This document shows positions 47,815 through 57,099 of a stretch of DNA of 64,000 bases, in pieces; position 1 is the first letter of the stretch; the number at the start of each line of letters is the position of its first letter. The stretch spans positions 620,001 to 684,000 of the forward strand of contig NZ_CP042345.1 in NCBI RefSeq assembly GCF_007954425.1, given 5' to 3'. A model generated the notes under the pieces. That model was given only the letters and a program-made list of their open reading frames with translations. It ran no database searches and was not told where the DNA came from. The stretch is from Novosphingobium ginsenosidimutans. GTDB taxonomy: Bacteria > Pseudomonadota > Alphaproteobacteria > Sphingomonadales > Sphingomonadaceae. The position numbers and the translations under genes were made by a program.

Positions 47815-48809
47815 AACATGTGCGTCAGGGTATAGAACAGCGCGCCGACGGCGGCACTGGCCGGGATCGTGATGAACCAGGCTATGACCACACGGCCCGC
47901 CACGCCCCAGCGCACCGCGCTGGCCTTGCGGGCAGCACCAGTGCCGATCACCGATCCAGTAATGGCGTGGGTCGTTGAAACCGGAATACCCAGCGCGCTG
48001 GCACTGAACACCACGATGCTGCCCGCCGTGCTGGCGCAGAAGCCGGTGTGATGGTTGAGCTTGGTCAGCTTGGTCCCCATCGTCTTGATGATGCGCCAGC
48101 CGCCGGACATCGTGCCCAGCGAGATCGCCAGGTAGCAGGCAATCACCACCCAGGTTGGCGTGTGATAGTCCCCGCTCAGGTTGCCGGTTGAATAGAGCAG
48201 GACGGTGATGATCCCCATGGTCTTCTGGGCATCGTTGCCGCCGTGGCTGATCGAATAGGCGGCCGAGCTGACCAGGTGCAGCGATTTGAACACCCCTTCG
48301 GCCCGTCGCGGCTGGAATCCCTTGAACAGCCAGGATGTGATCAGGACCATCAGCATGGCCAGGGCAAAGCCGATCATCGGTGACAGGAAGATCGCAACGA
48401 TGGTCTTGGTGGTACCCGAGCTTTCCACCACGCCAAAGCCGCCGTGCGCCATGCCAGCGCCCAGCAACCCGCCAATCAGGGCATGGCTGGATGACGAGGG
48501 AATGCCCTTGATCCAGGTTACCACATTCCAGAACATCGCCCCGATCAAGGCGCCGAACACCACGGCCGGAGTGACCATGTCCTTGTCGATAATGCCCTTG
48601 CCAATCGTATCGGCTACATGCAGCGGGACCAGCCAATAGGCCAGGAAGTTGCCAGCCGCCGCGAACAGCACCGCGGTCACCGGACTGAGCAGGCGCGTTG
48701 AAACCACGGTGGCGATCGAATTGGCCGCATCGTGCAGGCCGTTCAGAAAGTCGAACGCCAGGGCCAGGACAATCAGGCCGACGAGCAGCGGATAGGCCAG
48801 CTCATGCAT
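47811..48809 (-). CDS. pitA: Low-affinity inorganic phosphate transporter (PiT family)
   Basis: 332 residues, about ten membrane helices. FDFLNGLHDAANSIATVVSTRLL and ISHGGNDAQKTMGIITVLL are the duplicated GxxDxANS/GGNDxQ-type motifs of PiT carriers, and PSSSSHALIGGLLG is also conserved. The upstream DUF47 gene (23 bases away) usually accompanies pitA and is thought to regulate it. Confidence 0.94.
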   Translation of the reverse strand: MHELAYPLLVGLIVLALAFDFLNGLHDAANSIATVVSTRLLSPVTAVLFAAAGNFLAYWLVPLHVADTIGKGIIDKDMVTPAVVFGALIGAMFWNVVTWIKGIPSSSSHALIGGLLGAGMAHGGFGVVESSGTTKTIVAIFLSPMIGFALAMLMVLITSWLFKGFQPRRAEGVFKSLHLVSSAAYSISHGGNDAQKTMGIITVLLYSTGNLSGDYHTPTWVVIACYLAISLGTMSGGWRIIKTMGTKLTKLNHHTGFCASTAGSIVVFSASALGIPVSTTHAITGSVIGTGAARKASAVRWGVAGRVVIAWFITIPASAAVGALFYTLTHMF

Positions 48810-48832
48810 GGCGAAGGTTCCTTGTCCGGGCC

Positions 48833-49480
48833 TTAGCCGTGGTCGATCACGAGGCTGTCGATTTCATTCGCGACATCCTCGAAGGCATCGGCGATCCGTT
48901 CGAGATGCTTGTAGATCTCGCGGCTGACCATGAAGGCCAGCGGATCGCTCTTGGCCTTCTGCGCCTGGAACGCGGCGCGCATCCCGGCATCGTGCAGGCC
49001 ATCGACCTGGCCTTCCAGCTGGACCATCCGCGCGGTCAGTTCGTGCAGGCGGCGCCCCTGGCGCTCGACATCGCGCAGCAAGGGCAGCGATTCGGCGATC
49101 AGCCTGCAGGCATCGAGCACGACCCGCGCCATGTCCTGCATCTGGCTGTCATAGGTCGTCACCTCGAACAGTTCGATCGCGCTGGCGGTCGCATTCATTT
49201 CATCGATGGTATCGTCCATCGCCCCGATCAGCGCGGTAATCGCGCCGCGATCGAAGGGCGTCAGGAAAGTGTGACGCACCTCGTGCAGCACTTCGCGGAT
49301 CACTTCGTCCGCGGCGTGTTCCTGGTCGCGGATCGTGCGCAGCAGCTGCGCACGATCGCCTTCACCGGCAGTCAGGCTGACCAGCGCTTGGGCCGCACTG
49401 ACCATGGTCGCGCCATGGCGTTCGAACAGGACAAAGAAGTCGCCCGACTTGGGCAACAGGCGCTGGAACCAGCCAAACAT
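48833..49480 (-). CDS. DUF47 PhoU-like protein
   Basis: 215 residues, mostly helical with the repeated E(D)xxAD/HxxDE pattern of PhoU-related DUF47 proteins: RDQEHAADEVIREVLHEVRHTF and AMDDTIDEMNATASAIELF. Probably modulates the phosphate transporter encoded next. Start at 49480; GGGGGATTCGCGGAA precedes it. Confidence 0.88.
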   Translation of the reverse strand: MFGWFQRLLPKSGDFFVLFERHGATMVSAAQALVSLTAGEGDRAQLLRTIRDQEHAADEVIREVLHEVRHTFLTPFDRGAITALIGAMDDTIDEMNATASAIELFEVTTYDSQMQDMARVVLDACRLIAESLPLLRDVERQGRRLHELTARMVQLEGQVDGLHDAGMRAAFQAQKAKSDPLAFMVSREIYKHLERIADAFEDVANEIDSLVIDHG

Positions 49481-49587
49481 TTCCGCGAATCCCCCGATCC
49501 GATTGTGACCGTTCTATGACAGGCGTGCGACAACCGTAACAGCGGCTTTTGGTTGTATCCGTGCCGCTGTCCACAGCGCGGGCAGCG

Positions 49588-50559
49588 CTAAAGCCAGTCG
49601 ATCTGCCGGAAACGCAGCCACAAGCCGCCGCAGATCGCGGCGATCACGGCCATAACCGCGGGATAGCCCCACGGCTGGCGCAGCTCGGGCATATAGTCGA
49701 AATTCATGCCATAGATCCCGGCAATCGCGGTTGGCACCGCCAGGATCGCGGCCCAGGCGGCAAGCTGCCGGGTCATCATGCCCTGGCGATGCTGCTCGAG
49801 CAGGCTGGCGGTTTCAACCACCGAGGCGAGCGTTTCATTAAGCCCCGCAATCCGCCGCATCGTGCGGTGCATGTGATCAAGCACATCGCGGTACCAGACC
49901 CGCGCGCTGACATCGATCACCGGCAGATCGGTGGTGGAAAGCCGCTCGCAAACTTCCTCCATCGGCCCGACGATCCGGACAAAGCGGCGCAGCTGGCGGC
50001 GCAGGCGGAAAATCCGGCGAATGGTCGAAGGCTCGGGGAAGGCGTCGATCGCGCGCTCCTCGATCGTCTGGACCGCTTCTTCCAGTCGCTCCATAATCGG
50101 GTGATAGCCATCGACCACGAAGTCGAGAATGGCATGAGCGACATAGTCCGGCCCCTCGACCAGATGCTCGGCCGCCGCCTCCACCCGGTTGCGGACCAAG
50201 CTGTGATCGCGCTCTGATCCGAACCGCACCGTGGCAATGAAATCGCGGCCCAGGAACAACGCGGTCTGGCCATAGGCGATCTTGTCGCCCTCCTCGATCG
50301 CGGCGGTGCGGGCGACGATGAACAGCTGCTGCCCATAGGCATCGACCTTGGGCATCTGCATCGGGTTAAGCGCATCTTCGACGGCGAGCGGGTGAAGCCC
50401 GAACTGCGCCTGAAGCAGCGCCATTTCCGCCGCATCGGGCGCATAGAGCCCAATCCAGTCAAAGGTCCCGGCGGGCAGATCGCCGCGCGGCTTGCCGTCG
50501 AGCGGCAGATCGGAGAGGGCAACCCGCCCTCCGGCGTAACGGCGCGATGCGATGATCAT
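49588..50559 (-). CDS. corA: CorA-type magnesium/divalent cation transporter
   Basis: 323 residues. A large N-terminal cytosolic part is followed by two C-terminal membrane helices. The first ends in YGMNF, the diagnostic GMN motif at the pore mouth. ATG at 50559 was chosen over 50583 because MIIASRRYAGG starts the domain, although no strong ribosome site distinguishes them. Confidence 0.9.
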   Translation of the reverse strand: MIIASRRYAGGRVALSDLPLDGKPRGDLPAGTFDWIGLYAPDAAEMALLQAQFGLHPLAVEDALNPMQMPKVDAYGQQLFIVARTAAIEEGDKIAYGQTALFLGRDFIATVRFGSERDHSLVRNRVEAAAEHLVEGPDYVAHAILDFVVDGYHPIMERLEEAVQTIEERAIDAFPEPSTIRRIFRLRRQLRRFVRIVGPMEEVCERLSTTDLPVIDVSARVWYRDVLDHMHRTMRRIAGLNETLASVVETASLLEQHRQGMMTRQLAAWAAILAVPTAIAGIYGMNFDYMPELRQPWGYPAVMAVIAAICGGLWLRFRQIDWL

Positions 50560-50665
50560 TGCCAAGCTCTGCCAAAGCGGCATGATGCTGGCAATCCCGG
50601 CTCACTTGAGTTAAGCGGGCGGTTAAACTGACAAAGATGTCAATTGCTGGTGGGAGACCAGGTTC

Positions 50666-52159
50666 ATGAACGCGATGTCGCCGGTTGAAGAAGTGCTTGA
50701 TTTCCTGATCGTGGGGGCCGGAATCTCCGGCATTGGCATGGCGGTGCACCTGACCAGGGACTGCCCAGGCAAGCGTTATGCGATTCTTGACCGGCGCGAC
50801 CAGCTGGGCGGAACCTGGGACCTGTTCCGCTATCCCGGTATCCGTTCGGACAGCGACATGCACACGCTGGGCTTCTCGTTCGCGCCGTGGAAGCACGAAA
50901 AGTCGATCGCCGATGCCCCGGCGATTCTTGAGTACCTCAACAGCATCACCGACGAATATGGCCTGCGCCCCAACATGCGTTTTGGCCTGAAAGTGGTCAG
51001 CGCCGATTGGGACAGCGCAGCCGCGCGCTGGACCGTGGTGACCGAAGACAAGGACGGCAAGCAAGGCCGCGTTCTGACCCGCTTCCTGTTCCTGGGGGCG
51101 GGCTATTACGATTACGATGAGCCCTATGATGCCAATTTCCCTGGCCGCAAGGACTTCAAGGGCCAGGTGATCCACCCGCAGTTCTGGCCGGACAATCTCG
51201 ACTATCAGGGCAAGAAGGTGGTGGTGATCGGCTCTGGTGCGACGGCGGTGACGATCGTGCCGGCCATGGCGAAGTCCGGCGCGGGCCATGTCACCATGCT
51301 GCAGCGCACGCCGACCTGGATGGTCAGCCGCCCGGCCAAGGACCGCTTTGCCAACACTCTGCGCAAATTCCTGCCTGAGAAGGTCGCCTATGCGATCACC
51401 CGGGCCAAGAACATCTTCCTGCAGGACCTGACCTTCAAGCGCGCCCGTTCGGCCCCTGACAAGGTCAAGGACTTCCTCGAAAAGCAGCTCAAGGAACACC
51501 TTGGCCCGCAATACAACGCCGCCGATTTCACCCCGCCCTACAATCCGTGGGAGCAGCGGCTGTGCCTGGTGCCCGATGCCGACTTTTTCGAAGCGATCAA
51601 GGCCGGCCAGGCCAGCATTGTAACCGACCACATCGAAAAGTTCGACAAGACGGGGATCCAGCTCAAGTCGGGCCAGCACCTTGATGCCGATATCATTGTC
51701 ACCGCGACCGGCCTGAAGCTGGCGATGGCCGGCAAGATCGCGGTTGCGGTGGATGGCGCGCCGGTCGATTTCTCGCAGCACTACTATTACCGCAACTGCA
51801 TGTTCTCGAACGTGCCGAACCTGATTTCGGTGTTCGGCTATGTCAACGCGAGCTGGACCTTGCGGGTCGACATCGTCGGTGAATTCGTCACCCGGCTGGT
51901 CAAGCAACTGGATGCGATCCATGCCCAGGTCGCGATCCCGGTCCTGGCCAAGGAAGACGAGCCGGAGGCCGAGGACATCTTCGCCGATTTCTCGTCGGGC
52001 TATTTCCAGCGCAGCAAGCACATCCTGCCCCGGAACGCGCCGAGCCTGCCGTGGCGGATCAACCAGGAATACCGCAAGGACCGGCTGGACATGCGGCAGG
52101 CCCCGCTTGACGACGGGATCCTGCAATTCCGCCGCGTGCGCGAAACGGTTGACGCCTAA
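50666..52159 (+). CDS. Flavin-dependent monooxygenase, Baeyer-Villiger type
   Basis: 497 residues. The N-terminal GAGISGIG binds FAD, VVIGSGATAV binds NADPH, and FKGQVIHPQFWP matches the Baeyer-Villiger fingerprint FxGxxxHxxxW. EthA-like enzymes insert oxygen into ketones or sulfides. There is a GGGAGACCAGGTTC ribosome region before the ATG. Substrate unknown. No catabolic cluster surrounds it. Confidence 0.9.
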   Translation: MNAMSPVEEVLDFLIVGAGISGIGMAVHLTRDCPGKRYAILDRRDQLGGTWDLFRYPGIRSDSDMHTLGFSFAPWKHEKSIADAPAILEYLNSITDEYGLRPNMRFGLKVVSADWDSAAARWTVVTEDKDGKQGRVLTRFLFLGAGYYDYDEPYDANFPGRKDFKGQVIHPQFWPDNLDYQGKKVVVIGSGATAVTIVPAMAKSGAGHVTMLQRTPTWMVSRPAKDRFANTLRKFLPEKVAYAITRAKNIFLQDLTFKRARSAPDKVKDFLEKQLKEHLGPQYNAADFTPPYNPWEQRLCLVPDADFFEAIKAGQASIVTDHIEKFDKTGIQLKSGQHLDADIIVTATGLKLAMAGKIAVAVDGAPVDFSQHYYYRNCMFSNVPNLISVFGYVNASWTLRVDIVGEFVTRLVKQLDAIHAQVAIPVLAKEDEPEAEDIFADFSSGYFQRSKHILPRNAPSLPWRINQEYRKDRLDMRQAPLDDGILQFRRVRETVDA

Positions 52160-52211
52160 GTCGACCAAAGGCCCGATTGCGCGAGGGACGGCTTTCGCCT
52201 AACCCGCCGAC

Positions 52212-52973
52212 ATGGCTGACACTTCGCGTACCTGGACCGCCGCCCTGCTGGTTATCGGCGACGAGATTCTCTCTGGCCGGACTCAGGACAAGAACGTGGC
52301 GCAGGTTGCCGCCTGGCTCAACGTCCAGGGGATCCGGCTGAAGGAAGTGCGGGTCGTCGCCGATGACGAGGCGGCGATTGTCGAAGCCGTCAACATCCTG
52401 CGCGCGCGCAACGATTACCTCTTCACCACCGGCGGCATTGGCCCCACCCACGACGATATCACCGTCGATGCCATCGCCGCCGCGCTGGGTGTGGACGTGG
52501 TGATCCACCCCGATGCCCGCGCGATCCTGGAACGCTATTACGAAACCCGCGGCGGCCTCAACGATGCCCGGCTACGCATGGCCCGCGTGCCGGCTGGGGC
52601 CGACTTGATCCCGAACCGGATGTCAGGCGCGCCGGGGATCAAGATCGGCAACGTGTTCATCATGGCCGGCGTCCCTTCGATCACGGCCGGCATGCTTGAT
52701 GCGCTGACCGGGACGCTGGAGGGCGGCCTGCCCGTGCTCTCGGCGACAGTTGGCTGCTGGGTCCCCGAAAGCGAGATCGCCGATCTGCTGCGCCAGACCG
52801 AGAGGGACCACGAAGGCGTCGCGATCGGCTCCTATCCCTTCTTCCGCGAAGGCCGGGTCGGCGCGAACTTCGTGATCCGCAGCACCGATGCTGCCCAGCT
52901 CGAAACCTGCTCCGCCGCGCTGGCGGCGGGTCTGGCAGCGACCGGCCGCGAGGCCGTGCCCGGCGGGATCTGA
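52212..52973 (+). CDS. CinA-like molybdopterin-binding-domain protein
   Basis: 253 residues. VIGDEILSGRTQDKN and FTTGGIGPTHDDIT are the MoCo-binding (MoaB/MogA) fold signatures used by CinA N-domains. The C-terminal deamidase domain of full CinA is missing; the last 80 residues are a COG1058-type tail. It possibly acts in NMN or ADP-ribose metabolism; function not certain. Confidence 0.83.
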   Translation: MADTSRTWTAALLVIGDEILSGRTQDKNVAQVAAWLNVQGIRLKEVRVVADDEAAIVEAVNILRARNDYLFTTGGIGPTHDDITVDAIAAALGVDVVIHPDARAILERYYETRGGLNDARLRMARVPAGADLIPNRMSGAPGIKIGNVFIMAGVPSITAGMLDALTGTLEGGLPVLSATVGCWVPESEIADLLRQTERDHEGVAIGSYPFFREGRVGANFVIRSTDAAQLETCSAALAAGLAATGREAVPGGI

Positions 52974-52980
52974 GCTACCC

Positions 52981-53526
52981 ATGAACCGCATCCTCCCTTC
53001 GGCGGCGCTGGCCGGGCTGACCGCCTGCGCAATCCAGCCAGCCGCTCCGGTTGAGGGGCTGGAGCGCATGCTTGCCAGCCATGACAGCGCCACCGCCGCG
53101 CTGGAGCAATGGTGCGAACAGCAGGGCCTTGCCAACCCGGCCCGCGTGATTGCCGAGCAGGTGCCGGGACAACTGCTCGAGGAGCCGGGTGACCTGCGCA
53201 GTCTGCTCGCAGTTCCGGCCAGCGAACCGCTTGGCAGCCGCCATGTCCGACTAACCTGCGGCGATCGCCTGCTGAGCCAGGCGCAAAACTGGTACGTGCC
53301 GAGCCGCCTGACGCCGGAAATGAACGCGGTTCTGGCCAGCAGCACCACGCCCTTTGGCAAGGTCGCCGCCCCGCTGGGTTTCCGCCGCGAACTGATCGAG
53401 ACGCGGCGCGGCGCGGGGCTGGATTGCCCGGCCGGCACGGTCCTGTTCCAGCGCGCTGTCCTGCGCCTGCCCGATGGCCGCCCACTGGCCCACGTGCTTG
53501 AATGCTATGCTGCCTCTGCGCTCTAA
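52981..53526 (+). CDS. Lipoprotein with chorismate-lyase-like fold
   Basis: 181 residues. LTAC (about 14-17) suggests a lipobox. The region VRLTCGDRLLSQAQNWYVPSRLTPEMNAVL, then PFGKVAAPLGFRRELIE and GRPLAHVLECYAA, resembles chorismate lyase/UTRA-type folds. The match is by pattern only and the catalytic residues are not confirmed. It starts 7 bases after the CinA-like stop. Confidence 0.6.
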   Translation: MNRILPSAALAGLTACAIQPAAPVEGLERMLASHDSATAALEQWCEQQGLANPARVIAEQVPGQLLEEPGDLRSLLAVPASEPLGSRHVRLTCGDRLLSQAQNWYVPSRLTPEMNAVLASSTTPFGKVAAPLGFRRELIETRRGAGLDCPAGTVLFQRAVLRLPDGRPLAHVLECYAASAL

Positions 53527-53665
53527 GTTTCACGTTAACTTAACCACGCTCCTTAACCCCACGATGGGACAATGCCGAATGCATCGTTGAGGCGATTCAA
53601 CCAGGTGGTAACGGCTGGCGCATCCGGGGTCGCACCTGTTTGGATCTCAGCAAGGAGCTTTCACC

Positions 53666-54427
53666 GTGGCTATTAACTTCGCCCGCAATTCCGGCATCGT
53701 CGAAAAGCGCCGCGCCGCTCGCGCGCCCCTGGGTATCGATGCCACGATGCGCGAGCGCGGCCGCACCGCCTTTGACGTGAAGGTGCTGACCTTCTCTGCT
53801 TTCGGCTGTCAGATTGCTGGCTTTTACCCAGCGGCGGCCGATCACCAGGCCTGGCTCAAGCTCCCCGGCCTCGAGAGCCAGTCGGTGACGGTGATCTGGA
53901 ACAATGGCCAGCATATCGGTGTCGAATTCGAATACCCGCTGCATCCCAGCGTGGCCGAACGCTATCTCCCCGCCGCCGGCAGTCACGCCGCGGTCTATGC
54001 CGCCACGCATCCGGCAGCCAACGACCGCCTGATGTCGCGGCGGGAGCAGATCATGGCCGGAATTGCGGCCTCAGACTTCTCGCCGCTGCAGCGCCGCAAG
54101 CAGCCGAGCGGGCTGGGAATGTTGGGCAAGATCACGCGGATGACGGTCCGCAATGCCGACCACCGCACCGAGCCGCGCTATGGCGAAAACCTTCATCAGG
54201 GCCCGAGCAAGGTGCTCATCGATGGCGATTCCGGTTCGGTACGCAATGTCTCGGCCAGCGGCCTGCGGGCCTTTATGCCGCATGTGCTCGACCGCGAAAT
54301 TGGCGAAAAGGTGCCAGTTGAGTTCGAAGGTTTCGCACCGATCAAGGGCCGGATCGTCTGGATGAACCAGACCGAGCTCGGCATCAGCCTGCCCGCGCAG
54401 ACAATCGAACTTTTCGACGCCGTATAA
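53666..54427 (+). CDS. Double PilZ-domain protein
   Basis: 253 residues with two PilZ-like domains. The second (about 168-250) has the c-di-GMP pattern: HRTEPRY (Arg-rich) then VRNVSASGLRA (NxSxxG). The first (about 14-100) has RRAARAPLG but TFSAFG in place of D/NxSxxG, so it is probably non-binding. c-di-GMP-controlled behaviour is likely. GTG start after AAGGAGC. Confidence 0.82.
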   Translation: MAINFARNSGIVEKRRAARAPLGIDATMRERGRTAFDVKVLTFSAFGCQIAGFYPAAADHQAWLKLPGLESQSVTVIWNNGQHIGVEFEYPLHPSVAERYLPAAGSHAAVYAATHPAANDRLMSRREQIMAGIAASDFSPLQRRKQPSGLGMLGKITRMTVRNADHRTEPRYGENLHQGPSKVLIDGDSGSVRNVSASGLRAFMPHVLDREIGEKVPVEFEGFAPIKGRIVWMNQTELGISLPAQTIELFDAV

Positions 54428-54434
54428 CCGGCGA

Positions 54435-54812
54435 TCAGGGTGCCGCCACGCTCTGGCGCGGTGGCACGCCCTTGTCGACCACCAGCGTAATGACCACGCG
54501 CGCGGGCTCCGCGCCGTGGTTTGCGCCATTGTGGGCCACCCCGCGCGGCATCGTGAAGCTGTCACCCGGCTCCAGCACCGTCGTCTTACCCTTGATCCGC
54601 AATTCGAGCCGGCCGGCCGTGACATAGGCCACTTCTGTCCCCGGATGGACGTGCCACCCGCTCTCACCGCCGACCGGGAACTCCCGGCTTTGCACGATCA
54701 CCTGCTGCGCGCGGGCGCGCGGCACGTCGATCTGGGCATGGGTCTGCGGGGGCGCGGCCGGCGGCGCGGCAGCCGTTCCGGCGGCCAGGGCCATGATCAT
54801 CGCCAGTCGCAT
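54435..54812 (-). CDS. Secreted cupin-domain protein
   Basis: 125 residues with a signal peptide (MRLAMIMALAAGTAAA). WHVHPGTEVAYVTAGRLELRI is cupin motif 1 and PGDSFTMPRGVAHNG motif 2, giving three His and a Glu as metal ligands. Function not known; periplasmic. AGGGGAGGA lies before the ATG. Confidence 0.82.
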   Translation of the reverse strand: MRLAMIMALAAGTAAAPPAAPPQTHAQIDVPRARAQQVIVQSREFPVGGESGWHVHPGTEVAYVTAGRLELRIKGKTTVLEPGDSFTMPRGVAHNGANHGAEPARVVITLVVDKGVPPRQSVAAP

Positions 54813-54855
54813 CGCATCCTCCCCTTTGACCCGGGCAGGATGGCACAAAGCAAAA

Positions 54856-54883
54856 GGGCCGGGAAGGCTTACCCTCCCGGCCC
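54856..54883 (-). terminator. Rho-independent terminator of rplK-rplA
   Basis: GGGCCGGGA (54856-54864) pairs with TCCCGGCCC (54875-54883). On the minus-strand transcript TTTT follows. It is 28 bases after the rplA stop. Confidence 0.85.
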
Positions 54884-54910
54884 CTCTGATCTGGTAAGCT
54901 CAGGTTCGGC

Positions 54911-55609
54911 TTAGGCGCCGTGGACCTGCGCAACGTCGAGCTTGAGGCCCGGGCCCATCGACGAGGACAGACCGGCCTTGCGCAGGTACTTGCCCTTAGC
55001 GCCCGACGGCTTGGCCTTGACCACAGCATCGACGAAAGCGTCGAAGTTGGCCTTCAGGGCTTCGTCGCTGAAGCTCATCTTGCCGATACCGCCGTGGATG
55101 ATGCCGGCCTTTTCGACGCGGAATTCGATCTGGCCGCCCTTGGCAGCCTTGACCGCTTCGGCGACGTTCGGGGTGACGGTGCCGAGCTTCGGGTTCGGCA
55201 TCAGGCCCTTGGGACCCAGCACCTTGCCGAGACGGCCAACCAGACCCATCAGGTCAGGCGTAGCGATCACGCGGCCATAGTCGAGGTTGCCGTTCTGCAT
55301 GTCTTCCAGCAGGTCTTCGGCGCCAACCTTGTCGGCCCCGGCGGCGAGCGCGGCTTCCGCCTTGTCACCGCGAGCGAAGACCGCAACCTTCACGTCCTTG
55401 CCGGTGCCCGAGGGCAACACGACCATGCCGCGGACCATCTGGTCAGCGTGGCGCGGATCGACGCCAAGGTTGAGCGAGACTTCGACGGTTTCGTCGAACT
55501 TGGTGGTCTTCAGCTCGCGCAGCAGCTTCAGCGCATCGTCAAAGCCGTGCACGGCCTGATTGTCGCCCAGCTTTTCGGCCAGCATCTTCTGCTTCTTGGT
55601 TTGTGCCAT
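54911..55609 (-). CDS. rplA: 50S ribosomal protein L1
   Basis: 232 residues, standard. [14 protein letters not shown] start and the [14 protein letters not shown] signature are visible. It binds 23S rRNA at the E-site stalk and in many bacteria represses its own operon. It starts 4 bases after the rplK stop. Confidence 0.97.
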   Translation of the reverse strand: MAQTKKQKMLAEKLGDNQAVHGFDDALKLLRELKTTKFDETVEVSLNLGVDPRHADQMVRGMVVLPSGTGKDVKVAVFARGDKAEAALAAGADKVGAEDLLEDMQNGNLDYGRVIATPDLMGLVGRLGKVLGPKGLMPNPKLGTVTPNVAEAVKAAKGGQIEFRVEKAGIIHGGIGKMSFSDEALKANFDAFVDAVVKAKPSGAKGKYLRKAGLSSSMGPGLKLDVAQVHGA

Positions 55610-55613
55610 GTGA

Positions 55614-56045
55614 TTAGCCCTCCACGACCTGCAGGCCCATCGCGCGCGCGGAGCCTTCGATGATCTTCGTTGCCGCTTCGATGTCGTTGGCGTTGAGATC
55701 GGCCATCTTGACCTGGGCAATCTCGGCCAGCTGCGAGCGCTTGATCGTTCCGGCGGAAACCTTGCCCGGCTCCTTTGAGCCCGACTTCAGGTTGATCGCC
55801 TTCTTGATCAGGAAGGTGGCAGGCGGGGTCTTGGTAACGAAGGTGAAGCTGCGATCCGCATAGACCGTGATGATGGTCGGGATCGGCATGGCGGGTTCAA
55901 GGTCCTGCGTGGCGGCGTTGAACGCCTTGCAGAATTCCATGATGTTCACGCCGCGCTGGCCCAGGGCCGGACCGATCGGCGGCGACGGGGTCGCCTTGCC
56001 TGCAGGAACCTGCAGCTTGATATAGCCTTCAATCTTCTTGGCCAC
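55614..56045 (-). CDS. rplK: 50S ribosomal protein L11
   Basis: 143 residues. [35 protein letters not shown] is the L11 N-terminal signature with the conserved prolines. It is part of the GTPase-associated centre. GTG start after GAAAGGAGG. nusG normally lies directly upstream; here it is 2.1 kb away. Confidence 0.97.
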   Translation of the reverse strand: MAKKIEGYIKLQVPAGKATPSPPIGPALGQRGVNIMEFCKAFNAATQDLEPAMPIPTIITVYADRSFTFVTKTPPATFLIKKAINLKSGSKEPGKVSAGTIKRSQLAEIAQVKMADLNANDIEAATKIIEGSARAMGLQVVEG

Positions 56046-56287
56046 GATGGGCCTCCTTTCTTCCTATCAGCCCGGAAACCCGGGCTTCAGAGTAAGCGGT
56101 CAAACGAAGGGCCGAGGCCCTTCTCCCGCACGGAATCGCCGGGCCGGGGCCCGCCGAAGCGCCGCCACTTAGCCCTCCGCACCGGAAATGCAAGCTTTTT
56201 GCTGGTGCAAACGCAGTAACGCTGATTGCACCAACGCCATCCGGTCCATAGAGATTCTGCACGACGCCAGACGGGTAAGGAGGAACC

Positions 56288-57004
56288 ATGACCGATACTG
56301 CGCGGCCGCTGGGATGGGGTCGCTTCTTGGTTCAGCTCCTGACCGTCGCGGCGATCTATCTGGCAGGCTCGGCTCCCCCCATCCTGATCCTGGGCCAAAC
56401 CTCTGCCGGGTTGGCGCTTTCTGCCGCAACCGGGGTCGGCGGCGGATTGCTGCTGGCCTGGTGGTGGCTGCGCCGTGATGGTGCTCTGGCGGCGGCTTTT
56501 GCATTGCACCGGCCCCGAAGCTGGCTCCAGGCCTGGGCCATCGGGCTGGCCAGCGCAGGAGCCATCGTCCTTTGGTTCCAGATCGGGGTTCGCTTGGTGC
56601 AGTGGGCCGGCTTTGCGCAGGTCGACGTCAGCGCCGTGATGACGCAGGTCACCGCAAGCCCGCTCTCGCTTATGCTCTGGGTCGTGTTGGTTGCCTGGTT
56701 CGCTGCTGGCTTTGGCGAGGAAATGATGTGGCGCGGGTTCCTGTTGGATCGCCTGACCCGCCTGCGCGGCATCAAGGGGCGACTGTGGCTCGCCATCGCC
56801 ATTCAGGCCGTGCTGTTCGGCCTGCCGCATGCCTACCAAGGCTGGGGCGGCGTGATCGTTACGACCGTGGTCGGCGTCTATTTCGGGTGGCTGCGCACCC
56901 GCACCGGGTGGAATCTGTGGCCGTTGATCCTTGGTCATGGCTTGGTCGATTCGTCCATGATGATAGCCGGCTATGCTGCTCGCCACGGCTTGCTACCGCT
57001 CTGA
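56288..57004 (+). CDS. CPBP-family intramembrane protease-like protein
   Basis: 238 residues with about seven membrane segments. GFGEEMMWRGFLLDRL is the EExxxR motif, and the later LPHAYQGW and LGHGLVDS supply the His/His-Asn positions of the CPBP (Abi) family, glutamyl intramembrane proteases. Located on the opposite strand between rplK and nusG. It starts 7 bases after AAGGAGG (GTAAGGAGGAACC). Confidence 0.88.
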   Translation: MTDTARPLGWGRFLVQLLTVAAIYLAGSAPPILILGQTSAGLALSAATGVGGGLLLAWWWLRRDGALAAAFALHRPRSWLQAWAIGLASAGAIVLWFQIGVRLVQWAGFAQVDVSAVMTQVTASPLSLMLWVVLVAWFAAGFGEEMMWRGFLLDRLTRLRGIKGRLWLAIAIQAVLFGLPHAYQGWGGVIVTTVVGVYFGWLRTRTGWNLWPLILGHGLVDSSMMIAGYAARHGLLPL

Positions 57005-57099
57005 CCAACCAAGGGGCTGGCCCGTTGGGCAGCAGCAGACCGACCCTCGTCGAGCCAAGGTGGCCGAATTCTGGCCAACCCGCTAAACCTATTGCCACC

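Noticed and set aside
50459..52168. A 569-codon open frame antisense to the Baeyer-Villiger-type gene
   Set aside because: Codon-position artefact of GC-rich coding DNA; the sense strand has clear FAD and NADPH motifs.
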